DNA of 64,000 nucleotides, from the NCBI GenBank assembly GCA_027475525.1, contig JAMWFC010000051.1, positions 2,898,616 through 2,962,615 on the forward strand, in the 5' to 3' direction. Made by a program: the position numbers and the translations under genes. Each line of letters opens with the position of its first letter. The first letter of the stretch is position 1. This document shows, piece after piece, positions 32,501 through 43,050 of this stretch. Origin of the DNA: Macrolepiota albuminosa (lineage: Eukaryota; Basidiomycota; Agaricomycetes; Agaricales; Agaricaceae). Below the pieces are notes generated by a model, which did not search any database, was not told the DNA's origin, and worked only from the letters and a program-made list of their open reading frames with translations.

Positions 32501-32574
32501 TGTTGCGGCTGACCTGTCACTCCGGCTTTAGAAAGAGCCGTTTTTAATTGAGCGAGCTGGGACCCTTTTGCCAT
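29572..32574 (-). CDS. nop14: Nucleolar protein NOP14 (40S ribosome biogenesis)
   Basis: Nop14 is an SSU-processome component needed for 18S rRNA maturation and 40S export. The start at ATG 32574 gives [19 protein letters not shown], then [20 protein letters not shown] and [16 protein letters not shown], the family's N-terminal block. The next exon has [19 protein letters not shown] and [16 protein letters not shown] Lys/Glu-rich middle with an extended acidic run (about 31080-31260) follows, then the conserved helical half (DAKAQNKK-type linker, [18 protein letters not shown] at about 30150). The basic C-terminus ([20 protein letters not shown], ending KKRAGRK) is typical. Introns are short. 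The stop at 29572 is 208 bp upstream of the ATR start on the same strand. Confidence 0.93.
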
Positions 32575-33803
32575 CGCGTTGAACTGGCAGACACTTGCCA
32601 AAATTTGTGAAGCGACGCGTGATTTCGCATCTCCGGCACGTGACGAAGGTAACCTTACCTCCATCCCACACTTTGCCGAAATCTAGTTTGAATCGATCAA
32701 CCCACAAGAAATCACTCTGCTACGGAGCTGGCAGGTCTCCGGATTAGCACCATACATCAGTTTACAGATAATGTATGGTGGCTGTGCTTGCTGTGTAGAG
32801 AGCACTTTACGTTATCACCGGGCTGTACTAATGTTAATATAACCTGAGAGCTTCTATCTATGCCTTTACTGCTGTGAGAAGCTTCGTGTCCTTGCTCAAC
32901 TCCATCCTGGATACTGAAACATGTGATGGCAAATGCAGTGGCAGTGTGGCTGCTGCCACTAATGTCGAATTGGGCTTCGTTGGGGTACATGTTCTAATTT
33001 TGTCATCCCAGCATCTCTTGACTTCCACATGGCACGGCCGACATCTGCCAAAAAATGAAACTTTGGTAACAATCTGCGGTGCCTTAAGCCAAGCCGTTCT
33101 CATTTCCAGCTTCGAAGGAAAGACATGCCACTGTTTGAATGTGCACCCTGGCCTGCCCATTAGACTTCTTTCACATGGTACCCCCAATTATGAATACCTG
33201 TCGTGCAGAGGGTATGTGATTGGCTTGAGGACATTACTATGTAAGCACACGGATACCTGTCATTAGTGCATCTCGAATATGTAAACGCGTGAAGAGTACT
33301 CGCTCCACATGTGCCATAGGTCAAATTTGAATAGCCGTGGCAGTGAACCCGCTGGCTCAGAATATGTTACACATGAACCGTGGTGCGATAACATCTCTGT
33401 TCGCTAACTTTTCAAGAGACAGCATGAGAACAATACATATATAGACGAATGTTCCGCTGACTCTCTCGAACTGTCAGAAATATCTCAGGTAGCTTTCCGT
33501 TACACTCGAACAGGTACCTAATCTAATCCAATAAGCTCTAGTCGGATTCCGACAAGCCCGTCACTGCCTACCGGCCATTGTCATTGATCGAACTCGCCGG
33601 CTAGAGAGCCGCCAGCACAATCGAGATATTTGTCCACTTGTCACCTGTAGCCATGCCAAACGATAGTATCAAATAAGCTTCGGTCAGCCGAAAAAAAAAC
33701 CTTCCGTCTGATGGAAAGACAAGAGCGAGTGATTATTATCGAGACGACAGGTACAGATTCGATAGGGAAACCAAAGCGACGGTTGGGACATAACAGCATT
33801 TCG
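32575..33803. other. Intergenic stretch, no supported gene
   Basis: About 1.2 kb between NOP14 and IST3. Overlapping open frames of 110-130 codons occur on both strands at about 32858-33266, but neither shows a known domain. It could be decayed repeat DNA. Confidence 0.45.
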
Positions 33804-34893
33804 TCAATCATATTCTCTTCTGCGCGAACGTTCTTCACGTCCATGCAAAGGTTCACCCCGTCGTCCTCCATTCGGAGACCCAATAAGAGGTCTATTCCGA
33901 GAGTCATCAGGAGAGCGAGACCGAGGATAACCTCGTGACGACACTCTCTGATTTCTGTCGTTCGGCGAACGGCTGCGTGACCGAGAACGATATGGCCTTC
34001 GGGGTGAGGGAGAACGAGGCCGAGCTCCTGTATCGCCTCGACGTCCGAGCGAACTAAGCAGGTCTTCCACTCCCCTCACACCCTCCGACTTGTGCTTCCT
34101 ACGTTTCTCTTTTTTCTCTTTCTTCCTGGCTTTTCTCGCCCGACGTTCTTCTGGCGTCTCGTCCTTGTGTTTACTTTTCAGCTTGTCCTTTTTGGATTTC
34201 TTGAGTGCTTTTTGCTCCTTTCTCTGTGCCAACAGGTAATCCCGCATTGGATCTTCAGGATCAATTGGCGGGGACGACGAGGCGTCAGAGTCTGATTCAG
34301 AAGCTTCAACTGAATACAAAGTTTTTTTCAATGAAAGATGCAGACCGAGAGATATAACCCACCAGTGTTCATTTGAGGCTTCGCATTGAGGCTCTGTTCC
34401 TCTGCCTCGATCCATTCTCCATCTTCTCCCTTTACTTTAGGCTGCTTATAGTTCTTGACGTGGTCAACACGGAGGGTCCTGTCTAGAACCTTGGCCCCAT
34501 TGAGGTTATCCACAGCAAGTACGGTAGACCGTTGATCTTCGTACATCAGAAACCCAAAGCCCTTTGTCTTGCCTGTCTCTTTATCCCGAGGCAGATTCAC
34601 ATCCATAACCTCACCATATCTTATGAGGCAAACTCAGTCAGTCATACCATAACACCTATAGATACTTACTGGGAAAATATTGTGATGACATCGCCCTCAG
34701 TGAGGTCGAAATGTAAGCCACCAACGAAGATGTAAGCAGAATCCTTATATTCGTCATGCCATGAAGCACCAGAAACACCTAGATCGAGCTCAAGTTGGTT
34801 GATTTTGTTAATTTCTTTAACGACACTTGGGAAAGACACGCCAAATCAGTGCCCATGACTTTTAGTTACAGAGGAGGGGGGGACTCACTTCAT
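33804..34893 (-). CDS. IST3: RRM protein IST3/Snu17 (RBMX2), spliceosomal RES complex
   Basis: Ist3 binds Bud13 and Pml1 in the RES complex, which supports splicing and nuclear retention of pre-mRNA. The start is ATG 34893 in a coding exon of only 5 nt (ATGAA), followed by GTGAGT and an intron ending CCCAAG. Joining gives MNVVKEINKINQLELDLG, the family's N-terminus. The RRM follows: DSAYIFVGGLHFDLTEGD with RNP2 YIFVGG. Then MDVNLPRDKETGKTKGFGFL with RNP1 KGFGFLMYE, and LNGAKVLDRTLRVDHV. The C-terminal half is Lys-rich and then Arg/Ser-rich (RSRSRSRSPND, ending RSRRREYD), longer than in yeast and like animal RBMX2. It is divergent from eIF3d, with 80 bp between start codons. Confidence 0.9.
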
Positions 34894-34973
34894 CGCGGGT
34901 GGCGTGAACAAGAAAAAGTTTTCTCACGGTCTTCTTCGAAACCCCAAAATTTTCCTACCTACCACCGGCGAAA
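34894..34973. promoter_or_regulatory. Putative 80-bp bidirectional promoter, IST3/eIF3d
   Basis: Only 80 bp separate the IST3 start codon (minus) from the eIF3d start codon (plus), so 5' UTRs and promoters must overlap or lie inside the genes. The stretch has pyrimidine-rich patches on the eIF3d strand and no TATA box that I can see. Its role as a promoter is inferred from gene layout. Confidence 0.5.
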
Positions 34974-37075
34974 ATGGCTTCATTCTCGTTGCCGCCTATA
35001 CACGACAACCCCGATGGCGGGTGGGGCCCATCATCATCCAACATGCCCACCCAATTCAAATTCAAAGACATCCCCTACGCACCATACTCAAAATCCGACA
35101 AACTAGGTCGTTTCGCCGACTGGAACGATCTGTCGGCTGACGTGCGTCAGAACGCCGGTGGTGCTCCCGTCGCGAGCAGTGCGCGTGGAGGCGGGCCCGG
35201 GGGACGCAGGGGCGACAGGAACCAGGCATTTGGCAGCGGGACTGCGAGTGCCTTTGCGTATTTCCACGTGGAGGACGAGTCGTCCTTTTCTCTTGTCGAT
35301 AATAAAGCCGCTGCTCCTCGGAGGGGGGGCGCGTTCACTCGTGGACGAGGAGCCTCGCGTGGAACCACCACGTATCCTGCTAGGGGAGGCGCAAGGGGTG
35401 GTCGAGGTGGTCCTGTGGGTCGTGGGGCCCAGGCGCAGCGCGGTGGACGACGAGGCTGGAGAGATTGGGAAAAGGTGTGTCTGCATAGCGAGAATCAATC
35501 GTCGAGTCGAATCTCATTTCCCACAGAACAATCGCACTCGCGAGTCGTCTGTTGTCATTTCTCCCCAATGGTCCATGCTGGAAGAAATCGAATTCCACCG
35601 TCTCGCTAAACTCCGTCTCGAGGTTGACGAGCCCGAAGAACTGTGAGTCCTCCGTTACTGTGGCGAATTTATTCCTAATCAATACATACAGGGACTCGTA
35701 TGGCAAGTTGTTCGCGTACGATAAATCGTACGACCGTGTGACGACCAAGACCGAACGACCGCTGCAACTAGTCGACCGCATCAAGTACAACACCACCACT
35801 TCTGACGATCCAGTCATCCAGGACGTACGAACGACCCCTTTTTTTTTGTTATGCAAAAAATATCTACTGACTGCTTCACAGCTCGTCGGCAAAAACGTTG
35901 CCAAGGTGTACACGACCGATGTGATTCTCAGCGTTCTCATGTGTGCCCCGCGGTCCGTATACCCCTGGGACATTGTCATCCTACGCGAGGGCAACAACCT
36001 ATTCTTCGACAAGCGCGACGGCGGCCCATTCGACACCGTCACCGTCAACGAAAACGCCGCTGATCCCCCTCAGGACCCAGCGCCTCCGAACCCCAACAAC
36101 CCCGCCGAGAAATCCGCCGTCCCCGAGGTACCCTCGATAAACTCCGCGACGTCTCTATCCCTCGAAGCCACCTACATCAACCAGAACTTTGGCTTCCAAT
36201 CCGTCATCGAAGGCGCCGTACCCCCCACTATTGAATTCGCCAATCCGAACCCGTTCTACGGAACTTTGGCTTCCAATCCGTCATCGAAGGCGCCGTACCC
36301 CCCACTATTGAATTCGCCAATCCGAACCCGTTCTACGGCCAGACGAGACGGAGCCGCTGGCGTCGTGCGGGTACCGATACAGGCTGTTTGATCTTGGTAT
36401 CACAGAGGACGAAGACATCAAGATCTGCGTGCGTACCGAGGTAGATGCGTATTCGCCCGGACAGGGTAATCCCCGCGACGGTCAAGGGCTAGTAACGATC
36501 CGTGCACTGAACGAATTCGATCCGCGCGCACAGGGGGCCGGCGGCGCTCCCGATTGGCGATCCAAGCTTGATTCCCAGCGTGGAGCCGTCGTTGCGACAG
36601 AGATGAAGAACAACAGTTGCAAGCTTGCCAAATGGACTGTACAGAGCGTGTTGGCTGGAGCCGAATTAATGAAAATAGGGTTCGTGATATGTGGATTTGA
36701 ATGTCATTGGGGGTACTGAATTCGCTCAATAGATACATCTCACGCGCGAATGCTCGCGACAACACCCGTCACGTCATACTGAGCACAGCCTCTATGCGTC
36801 CGACTGACTTTGCAGCACAGCTCAACGTCTCGCTGGCCAACGGATGGGGTATCGTCAGAACCGTCACTGACATGTGTATGAAAATGCCCGAAGGCAAGTA
36901 TGTACTAGTCAAGGACCCAAACAAAGTACGTCGATTACGAATGTTTCCTTGCTTTTCTGACGTATACATAATTTGTCAGCCTGTGATCCGTCTGTACTCT
37001 GTGCCGCTGGGAACATTCACAGTTGATGAAGAAGATGTAGAGGCACAGGAAGAGACCTTTGAGGAAGATGAATAA
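34974..37075 (+). CDS. eIF3d: Translation initiation factor eIF3 subunit D
   Basis: eIF3d is the cap-binding subunit of eIF3. ATG 34974 starts [20 protein letters not shown], then [20 protein letters not shown]. An Arg/Gly-rich stretch (about 35160-35460) precedes [18 protein letters not shown]. Later exons read [20 protein letters not shown] and [20 protein letters not shown], then NPNPFYG and [18 protein letters not shown]. The gene continues with [19 protein letters not shown] and [10 protein letters not shown], and an acidic C-terminus ends EETFEEDE at 37075. About six short introns are present. A 77-bp tandem duplication at 36184-36337 breaks the frame. After collapse one base is still missing next to the join (GGCCAGAC where GGCCCAGAC would restore frame), which points to sequence error in an essential gene. 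Confidence 0.92.
36184..36337. repeat. Exact 77-bp tandem duplication inside eIF3d
   Basis: Copies are 36184-36260 and 36261-36337 (78-base match at offset 77). The unit encodes the conserved [18 protein letters not shown] block, which occurs once in eIF3d proteins. Confidence 0.97.
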
Positions 37076-37227
37076 GGAAATACGTATTCTTTGGGGAGTG
37101 GTCTGATTGATACTGTCAAAGACTTGAAACACTTCTCATTCACCCCGTGATCATCGACTGAACTTTACATTAAAACTGTTGTCTTGTCTGTGCCGGTGCC
37201 TCAAGAGGGCACCACACTGTCATGTAA

Positions 37228-38736
37228 TCAAGTTTGAGGGACAAGTAGCGTTTCGACCGCCGCTTCGATGTTTGAGCTGTGTGGACACGGTAAGTCGCAA
37301 GTCACAACGGACGGGAGAGAGAAAAAAACGCAATGCAGCAAAGCAAGCTCTGACCTGCGCTGAAGTGCAGCAACGACGACGTCTCGTTGTACATCAGGAA
37401 ACATCATAGTCAACTGATTAATCTCTTCCTCGGGTGGAACCCGAATGCCGGCAGCAGCGTGGCCCGAGCGGCCTGTTAATTCATCTACCCATTCTCTCAT
37501 CACAGACCCCGTCGTCCCGGGAGATCCATCTTCTTCTTCTCCTGCGCTCAAACCGGGGCCATTATGGCGATGCAATAGCGTAGCGGGGGCTTGAGAACGC
37601 CGAGCCGTAGTGATGATCTCTTCCTCAAACCGGGGCCATTATGGCGATGCAATAGCGTAGCGGGGGCTTGAGAACGCCGAGCCGTAGTGATGATCTCTTC
37701 TCATCCGGGGCCGGGGGGTTGGTTATCGCGCCCGCGCCCGCGTTTCGGGTTGTCGTTGTCGTGGATGTGGACGTGCGCGGGTCATCAGGAAGAGCGCGGT
37801 TTGGTCGTCGAGGGGGACGCAGGGCGCCGACTAGCGGAAGCAGGAACCGGGTGGCGAGGTTGACGGCGGCGGGTGGAAGGCGATACGCCTTGAGGTTCGC
37901 GAGATCCGAGCGGTATATTTGTCCCGCGACAAGGCCGATAGCAGCCACCGCCCCCGAACTCGGTAAACGACTAATCGCGGTCTGTCATCAGAAACAACGA
38001 CTCGTTAGGAAAAAAGTCTTTGACATGAAGCGAGACCTGACCTGCGCTGCGAGTAGATATAGGAAGCTTTTACTGTTGAGGGGAACGCCGAATATTCGGT
38101 ATTTGTATGTAGCGGGGACGATTCGCGAGTATTGATACAATATACTAAAAACGAGCGCACAAGGGCCCATGGCGATGTTGTTGAGGCCGACGCGGTGAAA
38201 GACCATTAACGAGACTAGTTCGAACAACGTCGCCAGGACCAAAGTCACGACGACGAACGACTGCGGTGATTTATTAATTATACAGACGCGCGAAATCTAA
38301 TGACGCACTGCGAATTTGATGCTTCCGAATCGACGTTCGACGTGGATTCCGGCATTGAACAAGAGGAGGAGCGCGACGAAAAGGTCGCTAGAACTGGAGA
38401 ACGCGAGGTGGTGGAGAAGGAGCCTCCAGTACTGGAATGGTCTGCTTCAGGACTGGGTCACGGATCGTCATGACCGCGGCGTAAGAGTACGCTACCTGGT
38501 GGTGACGAGACAAATGGGGGACAAGCTATGGCGAGATTTAGCTTGTTGTGTGCGGAGGAGTAACTCTGCATGCGCGTACCTGCAAGTGAAAATAGTGCTT
38601 CACGTCAAATAACCCGACGAGTATGGACGTAAGGCCATAACCCATCATGAGCCCTGAACATGGTGGTTTCTAATAAAGAAACTGGGCTTCTAATAGAACA
38701 CACACCCTTTGTCACCGACGCATTCTCGAAAGACAT
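37228..38736 (-). CDS. Rhomboid-like membrane protein with C-terminal CUE/UBA domain (UBAC2/Dsc2-like)
   Basis: Such proteins are catalytically dead rhomboids that hold ubiquitin-ligase components in the ER or Golgi membrane (UBAC2, fission-yeast Dsc2). The start at ATG 38736 opens a 31-nt exon (MSFENASVTK). In-phase joins then give GLMMGYGLTSILVGLFDVKH, a 30-nt exon LVPHLSRHHQ, and YWRLLLHHLAFSSSSDLF. Next come LLFNAGIHVERRFGSIKF and several membrane helices (LVLATLFELVSLMVFHR, ALVFSILYQYSRIVP). I see no rhomboid Ser/His dyad. The C-terminal CUE-like domain is INQLTMMFPDVQRDVVVAAL ending AAVETLLVPQT. A 77-bp duplication at 37547-37700 breaks the linker; collapse still needs one base (GATGAGAAGAG versus GATGAGGAAGAG). 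Confidence 0.8.
37547..37700. repeat. Exact 77-bp tandem duplication inside the rhomboid-like gene
   Basis: Copies are 37547-37623 and 37624-37700, matching for exactly 77 bases, in the linker before the CUE domain. Confidence 0.97.
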
Positions 38737-39831
38737 ATGGTTGGTGGTTGAAGGACCGTGGGAGCTTCGTGGCTCGAAAAAGATAACTTTGTTGCAGCAC
38801 GCCGATCTGCGTGAATTTAACTCTAGGTCACACTTGTATTCTACTACAATAAGACGGTGCCGAGACTACTATGCTCGCCTTGTGGAGCGCGGAGATTGTC
38901 TGCCTGAATTATACTGTACACCACTTGTTCAGAAAACTTCTTGCTGACCAAATGTCAGCTGTCCCCGGTGCAAACAACCTCGGCCGGCATGAGTGAGAGA
39001 AACAACATTTGTTTTTCACGACGACTTCGGGGGAATTCATCACGCCACTTTGACGGTGGCAAAGACTATTGCGAGGCGAAATGTTTTGTTTTTCACGACG
39101 ACTTCGGGGGAATTCATCACGCCACTTTGACGGTGGCAAAGACTATTGCGAGGCGAAATGTTTGCTTCTTCTTCAATATGTTGGGTGAAACGGAACATTG
39201 CGTTGGCTTCTCGAATGGTCGTTGAATCTGGGTGGATCTGGGTTGGGCGTTGTGGGAAGGTCAACTTTGGCCGCGTCCGCTGGTGAAGGGGGGCTAATAT
39301 ACTTTTGTCAGGTGAAGGAAGCTTCTTTTGTCAAATACTTGGATGATGACATGGAGAATAACGGCACAAGCTCTCTAGAATTCCCGCGAAGTAAGTAACC
39401 AGATCGGGTTAATGGAAACGCAGTAAACTAGAAGCCCAGAGGTATCCTCGGACGCACAACGGAGAGACCCGATTGCGATATGTTCATCCATGAAACCGCG
39501 GCGAAACTTGTTTAGCGGGACAAACTTCCATTCCATTGCAACATCGGCGGCGGAGGACTAGAGCGCATCAGGATATTCCAGAAATTTTATCTAAGTTTGC
39601 ATTGGATAGGCGCCTTTTGATGGCGAACCGAACCAGTGATGGCGGCTCCGACTGGCTGTGCAGCACGGGGTGGTTCGGAGGCCGCGAGGCACAGCGGCTG
39701 AACCAGAAGAACGGAAATGTTTCGAGGGGTGACGGGGTGGCCGGGGGCCGGGGGACAGGTGGTGAGATTGGATCTGGGCCGGATATAGAAAGAGAGGGAT
39801 TTCAAAATGGCGGGTGGAGGGAGAGACTGCA
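38737..39831. other. Intergenic stretch with one 77-bp tandem duplication
   Basis: About 1.1 kb between the divergent rhomboid-like and GATA genes, so it should carry both promoters. No coding signature was seen. It contains a duplication at 39008-39163. Confidence 0.5.
39008..39163. repeat. Exact 77-bp tandem duplication, intergenic
   Basis: Offset 77 with a 79-base match, between the rhomboid-like and GATA genes. Confidence 0.96.
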
Positions 39832-39851
39832 ATGGATTCCCTGCACTTTGA
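39807..39851 (+). promoter_or_regulatory. Upstream ORF overlapping the GATA start codon
   Basis: An ATG at 39807 in strong context (A at -3, G at +4) opens 14 codons ending with TGA at 39849-39851. It overlaps the presumed GATA start at 39832 in another frame. If the transcript includes it, scanning ribosomes would meet it first, so it could lower or condition translation. No transcript evidence is available here. Confidence 0.4.
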
Positions 39852-41087
39852 CCCCTACGCGTCGACGCCCCGCACGCCCTCGCCCCACGACGTCCCCTTT
39901 TCCGCGGACTTTAAGGCCATTGAGCCGCGCATCTACGAGGCCCACGACGACGACCCCGCCCTCTATGCCCCGCCACTCTACTGTCCCCGCGGCTCCCTGC
40001 TGCAGGAACTCTATGACCACGACCTTGCCCAGCAGCCCCAGCAGTATCCACACCCCATCGCCCGCCGCGCCACCTTTCCCTATGTCCGCCACGACCGCGA
40101 CTACGGCCTGTTCTACGAGCCTATCTCCGAGGCCCAGGAGTTCCTGCCCATGTCCGACGATCCTCCAATCAAGCTCGAGGACTCGTCGTCCCTCGTCGTC
40201 CCCTCCCAGTCGTCCTTCTATCCCCGGCCCCCTGCCGTATCTTATCTCCCCACCCACCCCGGCCTCCCCGTCCAACACACCGACGACGCCGCCTCCAAGG
40301 AGACCCAGTATCTGCGTCGCCGCTGCTTCAACTGCCACACCACCGAGCCTCCCTCCTGGCGCCGCTCCACCCTCAACCCCGGCAAAATCGTCTGCAACAA
40401 GTGCGGTCTCTACGAGCGCACCCATCTCCGTCCTCGTCCCCTCCGCTTCGACGAACTCCGTGCCGGCAACAAGGCCCGCACAAACAAGAACAAGGGCACC
40501 GTCAGCCCAAAGTCCATCAAGAAGGAGCCCCGCGAATTTGGCCTCGTCCGCCGTTCCTCTGTCTCTTCTTCCTCGGGCAGCGGCACAAGCGACTGGGACG
40601 ATAACGGTGTGTTGCCTGCCTCGTCCGCCGTTCCTCTGTCTCTTCTTCCTCGGGCAGCGGCACAAGCGACTGGGACGATAACGGTGTGTTGCCTTCAGCC
40701 CTGTCTCCCATCCACTGCTAAACCTCTCCCAGTGTCTGTCTATTCCTCTGGTTCTGCCCCGCCCACCTCGTTCAATCTCCCAGCACAAACACCTTTTCCC
40801 TCGACCGCGACTCACAGTCGCCCCCACGCGACGGTGCCATCCGTCTCCCCAACGCCCCGCTCTCAGACCTCGCACTCGCACCCGCCTCCATCTCGCCCTC
40901 CCCACGAAAAGCCCACACCCTCCCGTACTACTCCTCCCCGGCCCCGGCCGTCGACTACTTCCACTGCGGCCCCATCTCCGAGTCCGCACCTCAGTCCCCG
41001 CCCCACGACTGGCAGCCGGTCCTCACTGCCTCTCCCCCAAACTCCATCCTCGACCTCTCCGTGCCGTCCGAGGATCTCTCCTCGTAG
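39832..41087 (+). CDS. GATA-type zinc-finger transcription factor
   Basis: ATG 39832 starts MDSLHFDPYASTPRTPSPHD. One GATA finger lies near residue 165: CFNCHTTEPPSWRR, then CNKCGLYERTHLRPRP. The spacing is Cys-x2-Cys-x19-Cys-x2-Cys, a longer loop than the x17-18 of AreA. It is followed by a basic tail (KARTNKNKG). The rest is Pro/Ser-rich. The final part has strong coding character in one frame (HTLPYYSSPAPAVDYFH, ending ILDLSVPSEDLSS with TAG at 41085-41087). A 77-bp duplication at 40541-40694 breaks the frame. After collapse an intron (GTGTGT...CTCCCAG, about 40684-40730) restores SVYSSGSAPPTSFNLP, but one further base is missing in a C run near 40782. A role in light, iron or nitrogen control cannot be chosen from sequence. 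Confidence 0.8.
40541..40694. repeat. Exact 77-bp tandem duplication inside the GATA gene
   Basis: Copies are 40541-40617 and 40618-40694, matching for exactly 77 bases. The unit encodes the Ser-rich SVSSSSGSGTSDWDDN stretch. Confidence 0.97.
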
Positions 41088-41618
41088 ATGTGTGTTTCTA
41101 CTCTGTAACCCCAATCATACCAGCGCGACCTGGGGTCGCTGGCGCGATACCACGAATGTTTTTATTTATTGGCACCCGTTGTACTGAAAAAAAATCTTTT
41201 CCGCGCGCGCCTTGTTTGATTTGTATCATTTGTTTTTGGATCTCTTTTCTTGCCTATGGACGACATTTTCAGCCCCCCCAGCCCCAGCGCTCGCTCGTTT
41301 CTGTTTTTGGTTGAGAAGTTGATTTATTTCTTTTTCTTCTTATTTATTTCCTTCGATTATACCACTGTCCTACCCCACTGTCCCCAATGTGTTGATATGT
41401 TCAGTATATATAGACACCTCCAGTCCAGTCCAGTCTTATTGTTATTTCCCCCCCACGCACACATTCACACCAACCAACGAAAGCTTGTCGAGTATACATA
41501 CATACATACGCTGTATAAGTAGTAACCTGCAGAAATGAGAAAAAATCTTGCGTGAGTTTGGGCGGATGTGTTGGTTAGGCTTTTTGGACTAGGTGTTCGA
41601 TTGGGAGTCCTGGCGGAT

Positions 41619-41640
41619 GCGGGAGCGGGAGCGGGAGCGA
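41619..41640. repeat. GCGGGA hexanucleotide repeat
   Basis: About three and a half tandem gcggga/gcgggag units in the 3' region of the GATA gene. Confidence 0.6.
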
Positions 41641-41691
41641 AGGGAGGGGAGAGGTAAGTATGCATGCATGCAGATATTAGCAGCTAGTAAG

Positions 41692-41710
41692 CACTAGTAC
41701 TAGTACTAGT
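41692..41710. repeat. ACTAGT tandem repeat
   Basis: Three tandem actagt units, each a 6-bp palindrome. Confidence 0.7.
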
Positions 41711-42077
41711 ATCTGAATCCATTCCGCAAGCGTGCGTGCGAGCGAGACGGCCTCGCCCATGCCCACAAACCAAACCCGCGGCCGACCGCGGACTCGGACT
41801 TGGAAAAGTGTGTAGGCGTCCGGACGGACGGACTGACGAACGCGTTTTTTTTTTTCGGGGGGTTCCATTTCCGTTTCTATTGTGCATTATAATTATACTA
41901 TATATCGATTTGTGTGCGTGGAAGGGGGAGGGGGAAGGGGAGGGAGGGGGTTTGGATGGTATGTATGTGTGTATGGTGTGGGAATAGAGATTAGATCTTG
42001 GACGTGGAAGGGGACGAAAGATAAATAGACAATGGACTTGTGTGTGGGCGCGATGCATTGACCCACACGCACACACA

Positions 42078-42231
42078 GCCTACCGCGTTTCCCTAGATGG
42101 AAAAAAACGAAAGAAAAAAAGAAAGTGGAAGGCAGACCACGCGTCACGTTGCGCGCCTACCGCGTTTCCCTAGATGGAAAAAAACGAAAGAAAAAAAGAA
42201 AGTGGAAGGCAGACCACGCGTCACGTTGCGC
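42078..42231. repeat. Exact 77-bp tandem duplication
   Basis: Offset 77 with a 78-base match, in the gene-free region; the unit contains poly-A runs. Confidence 0.96.
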
Positions 42232-42410
42232 GTGGGGCCCCTTTAGGCTTATAAGTTTACGCACGGTTTATTGTTTGTCAGGTCAGGTTGGCAGTCGGTC
42301 GTTTTTGCTTTGGAAGGACGATGCGATGCGATGCGGTGCGATGAATGGGGCGATACGATACGAGGAATGAGACGGACGGGACGGGACAGACGCGATGGGA
42401 TGATTGGGCG

Positions 42411-42439
42411 ATGGAGATGGAGATGGAGATGGAGATGGA
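42411..42439. repeat. GGAGAT hexanucleotide repeat
   Basis: About five tandem atggag units form a clean microsatellite in the gene-free region. Confidence 0.8.
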
Positions 42440-42846
42440 CGTGTGTCAATGTGGCCACGCCGCCACAAAGAAGCGGTTATACATAACTAATAAAAGAAAC
42501 GATGTATTTGACCATGGGAGCCTCCCTCTCGGGCGATCCGCATATGTATATGTATATGAGTGGTATACTGCGCACGTCGAGAGAGGAGAAAGCCGTACAC
42601 GTCCAACGTCCATATCAATGTCCATGTCCATGACGTATGTATAATAATAGACCATGCATGTAAGTATTAACGGGTCCTTCTTTCTTCTGTTCCTGGATTC
42701 TTGCGCTGCGCCTACACAGCTGTCCTGTCCTGTCCTGTCGTTCTGTGTCCTTGTCCTGTCTGGTCTGTCCATCGACCCATCCGAGCATGTGAAAAATGAT
42801 ATACTCCCCCACCCGCATGACCACCCTAGTCAAAGAAAAGCCAACT

Positions 42847-43000
42847 ATGTATAACGCCTATACGTATTCCCCTCCTCCACCGGCGCCGCCGCCATCCCAC
42901 CTCATATCCCGCTATCCCATATCATGTATAACGCCTATACGTATTCCCCTCCTCCACCGGCGCCGCCGCCATCCCACCTCATATCCCGCTATCCCATATC
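42847..43000. repeat. Exact 77-bp tandem duplication
   Basis: Offset 77 with a 78-base match; the unit contains ccgccgcc and pyrimidine-rich DNA. Confidence 0.96.
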
Positions 43001-43050
43001 ACAATCTCACAATCTCACAATCTCATATCTCACATATCTCACAATCTCAC
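43000..43050. repeat. CACAATCT-type degenerate tandem repeat
   Basis: Repeated cacaatct and catatct units form a degenerate minisatellite just after the 42847-43001 duplication. Confidence 0.6.

Noticed and set aside
32858..33266. Open frames of 110-130 codons on both strands
   Set aside because: No recognisable domain and mutual overlap on opposite strands; at best a decayed repeat.
36429..36719. Separate plus-strand gene within the eIF3d region
   Set aside because: It is the eIF3d coding sequence itself, seen as a separate frame because of the duplication and the missing base.
39536..40681. Long plus-strand open frame rich in Pro/Ser/Thr
   Set aside because: It is an alternative frame of the GATA gene, produced by GC-rich codons and extended by the 77-bp duplication.
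39802..40989. Long minus-strand open frame of about 395 codons
   Set aside because: It is the antisense shadow of the GC-rich GATA coding region; its composition is Gly/Arg/Val-rich without any domain, and the plus strand has the zinc finger.
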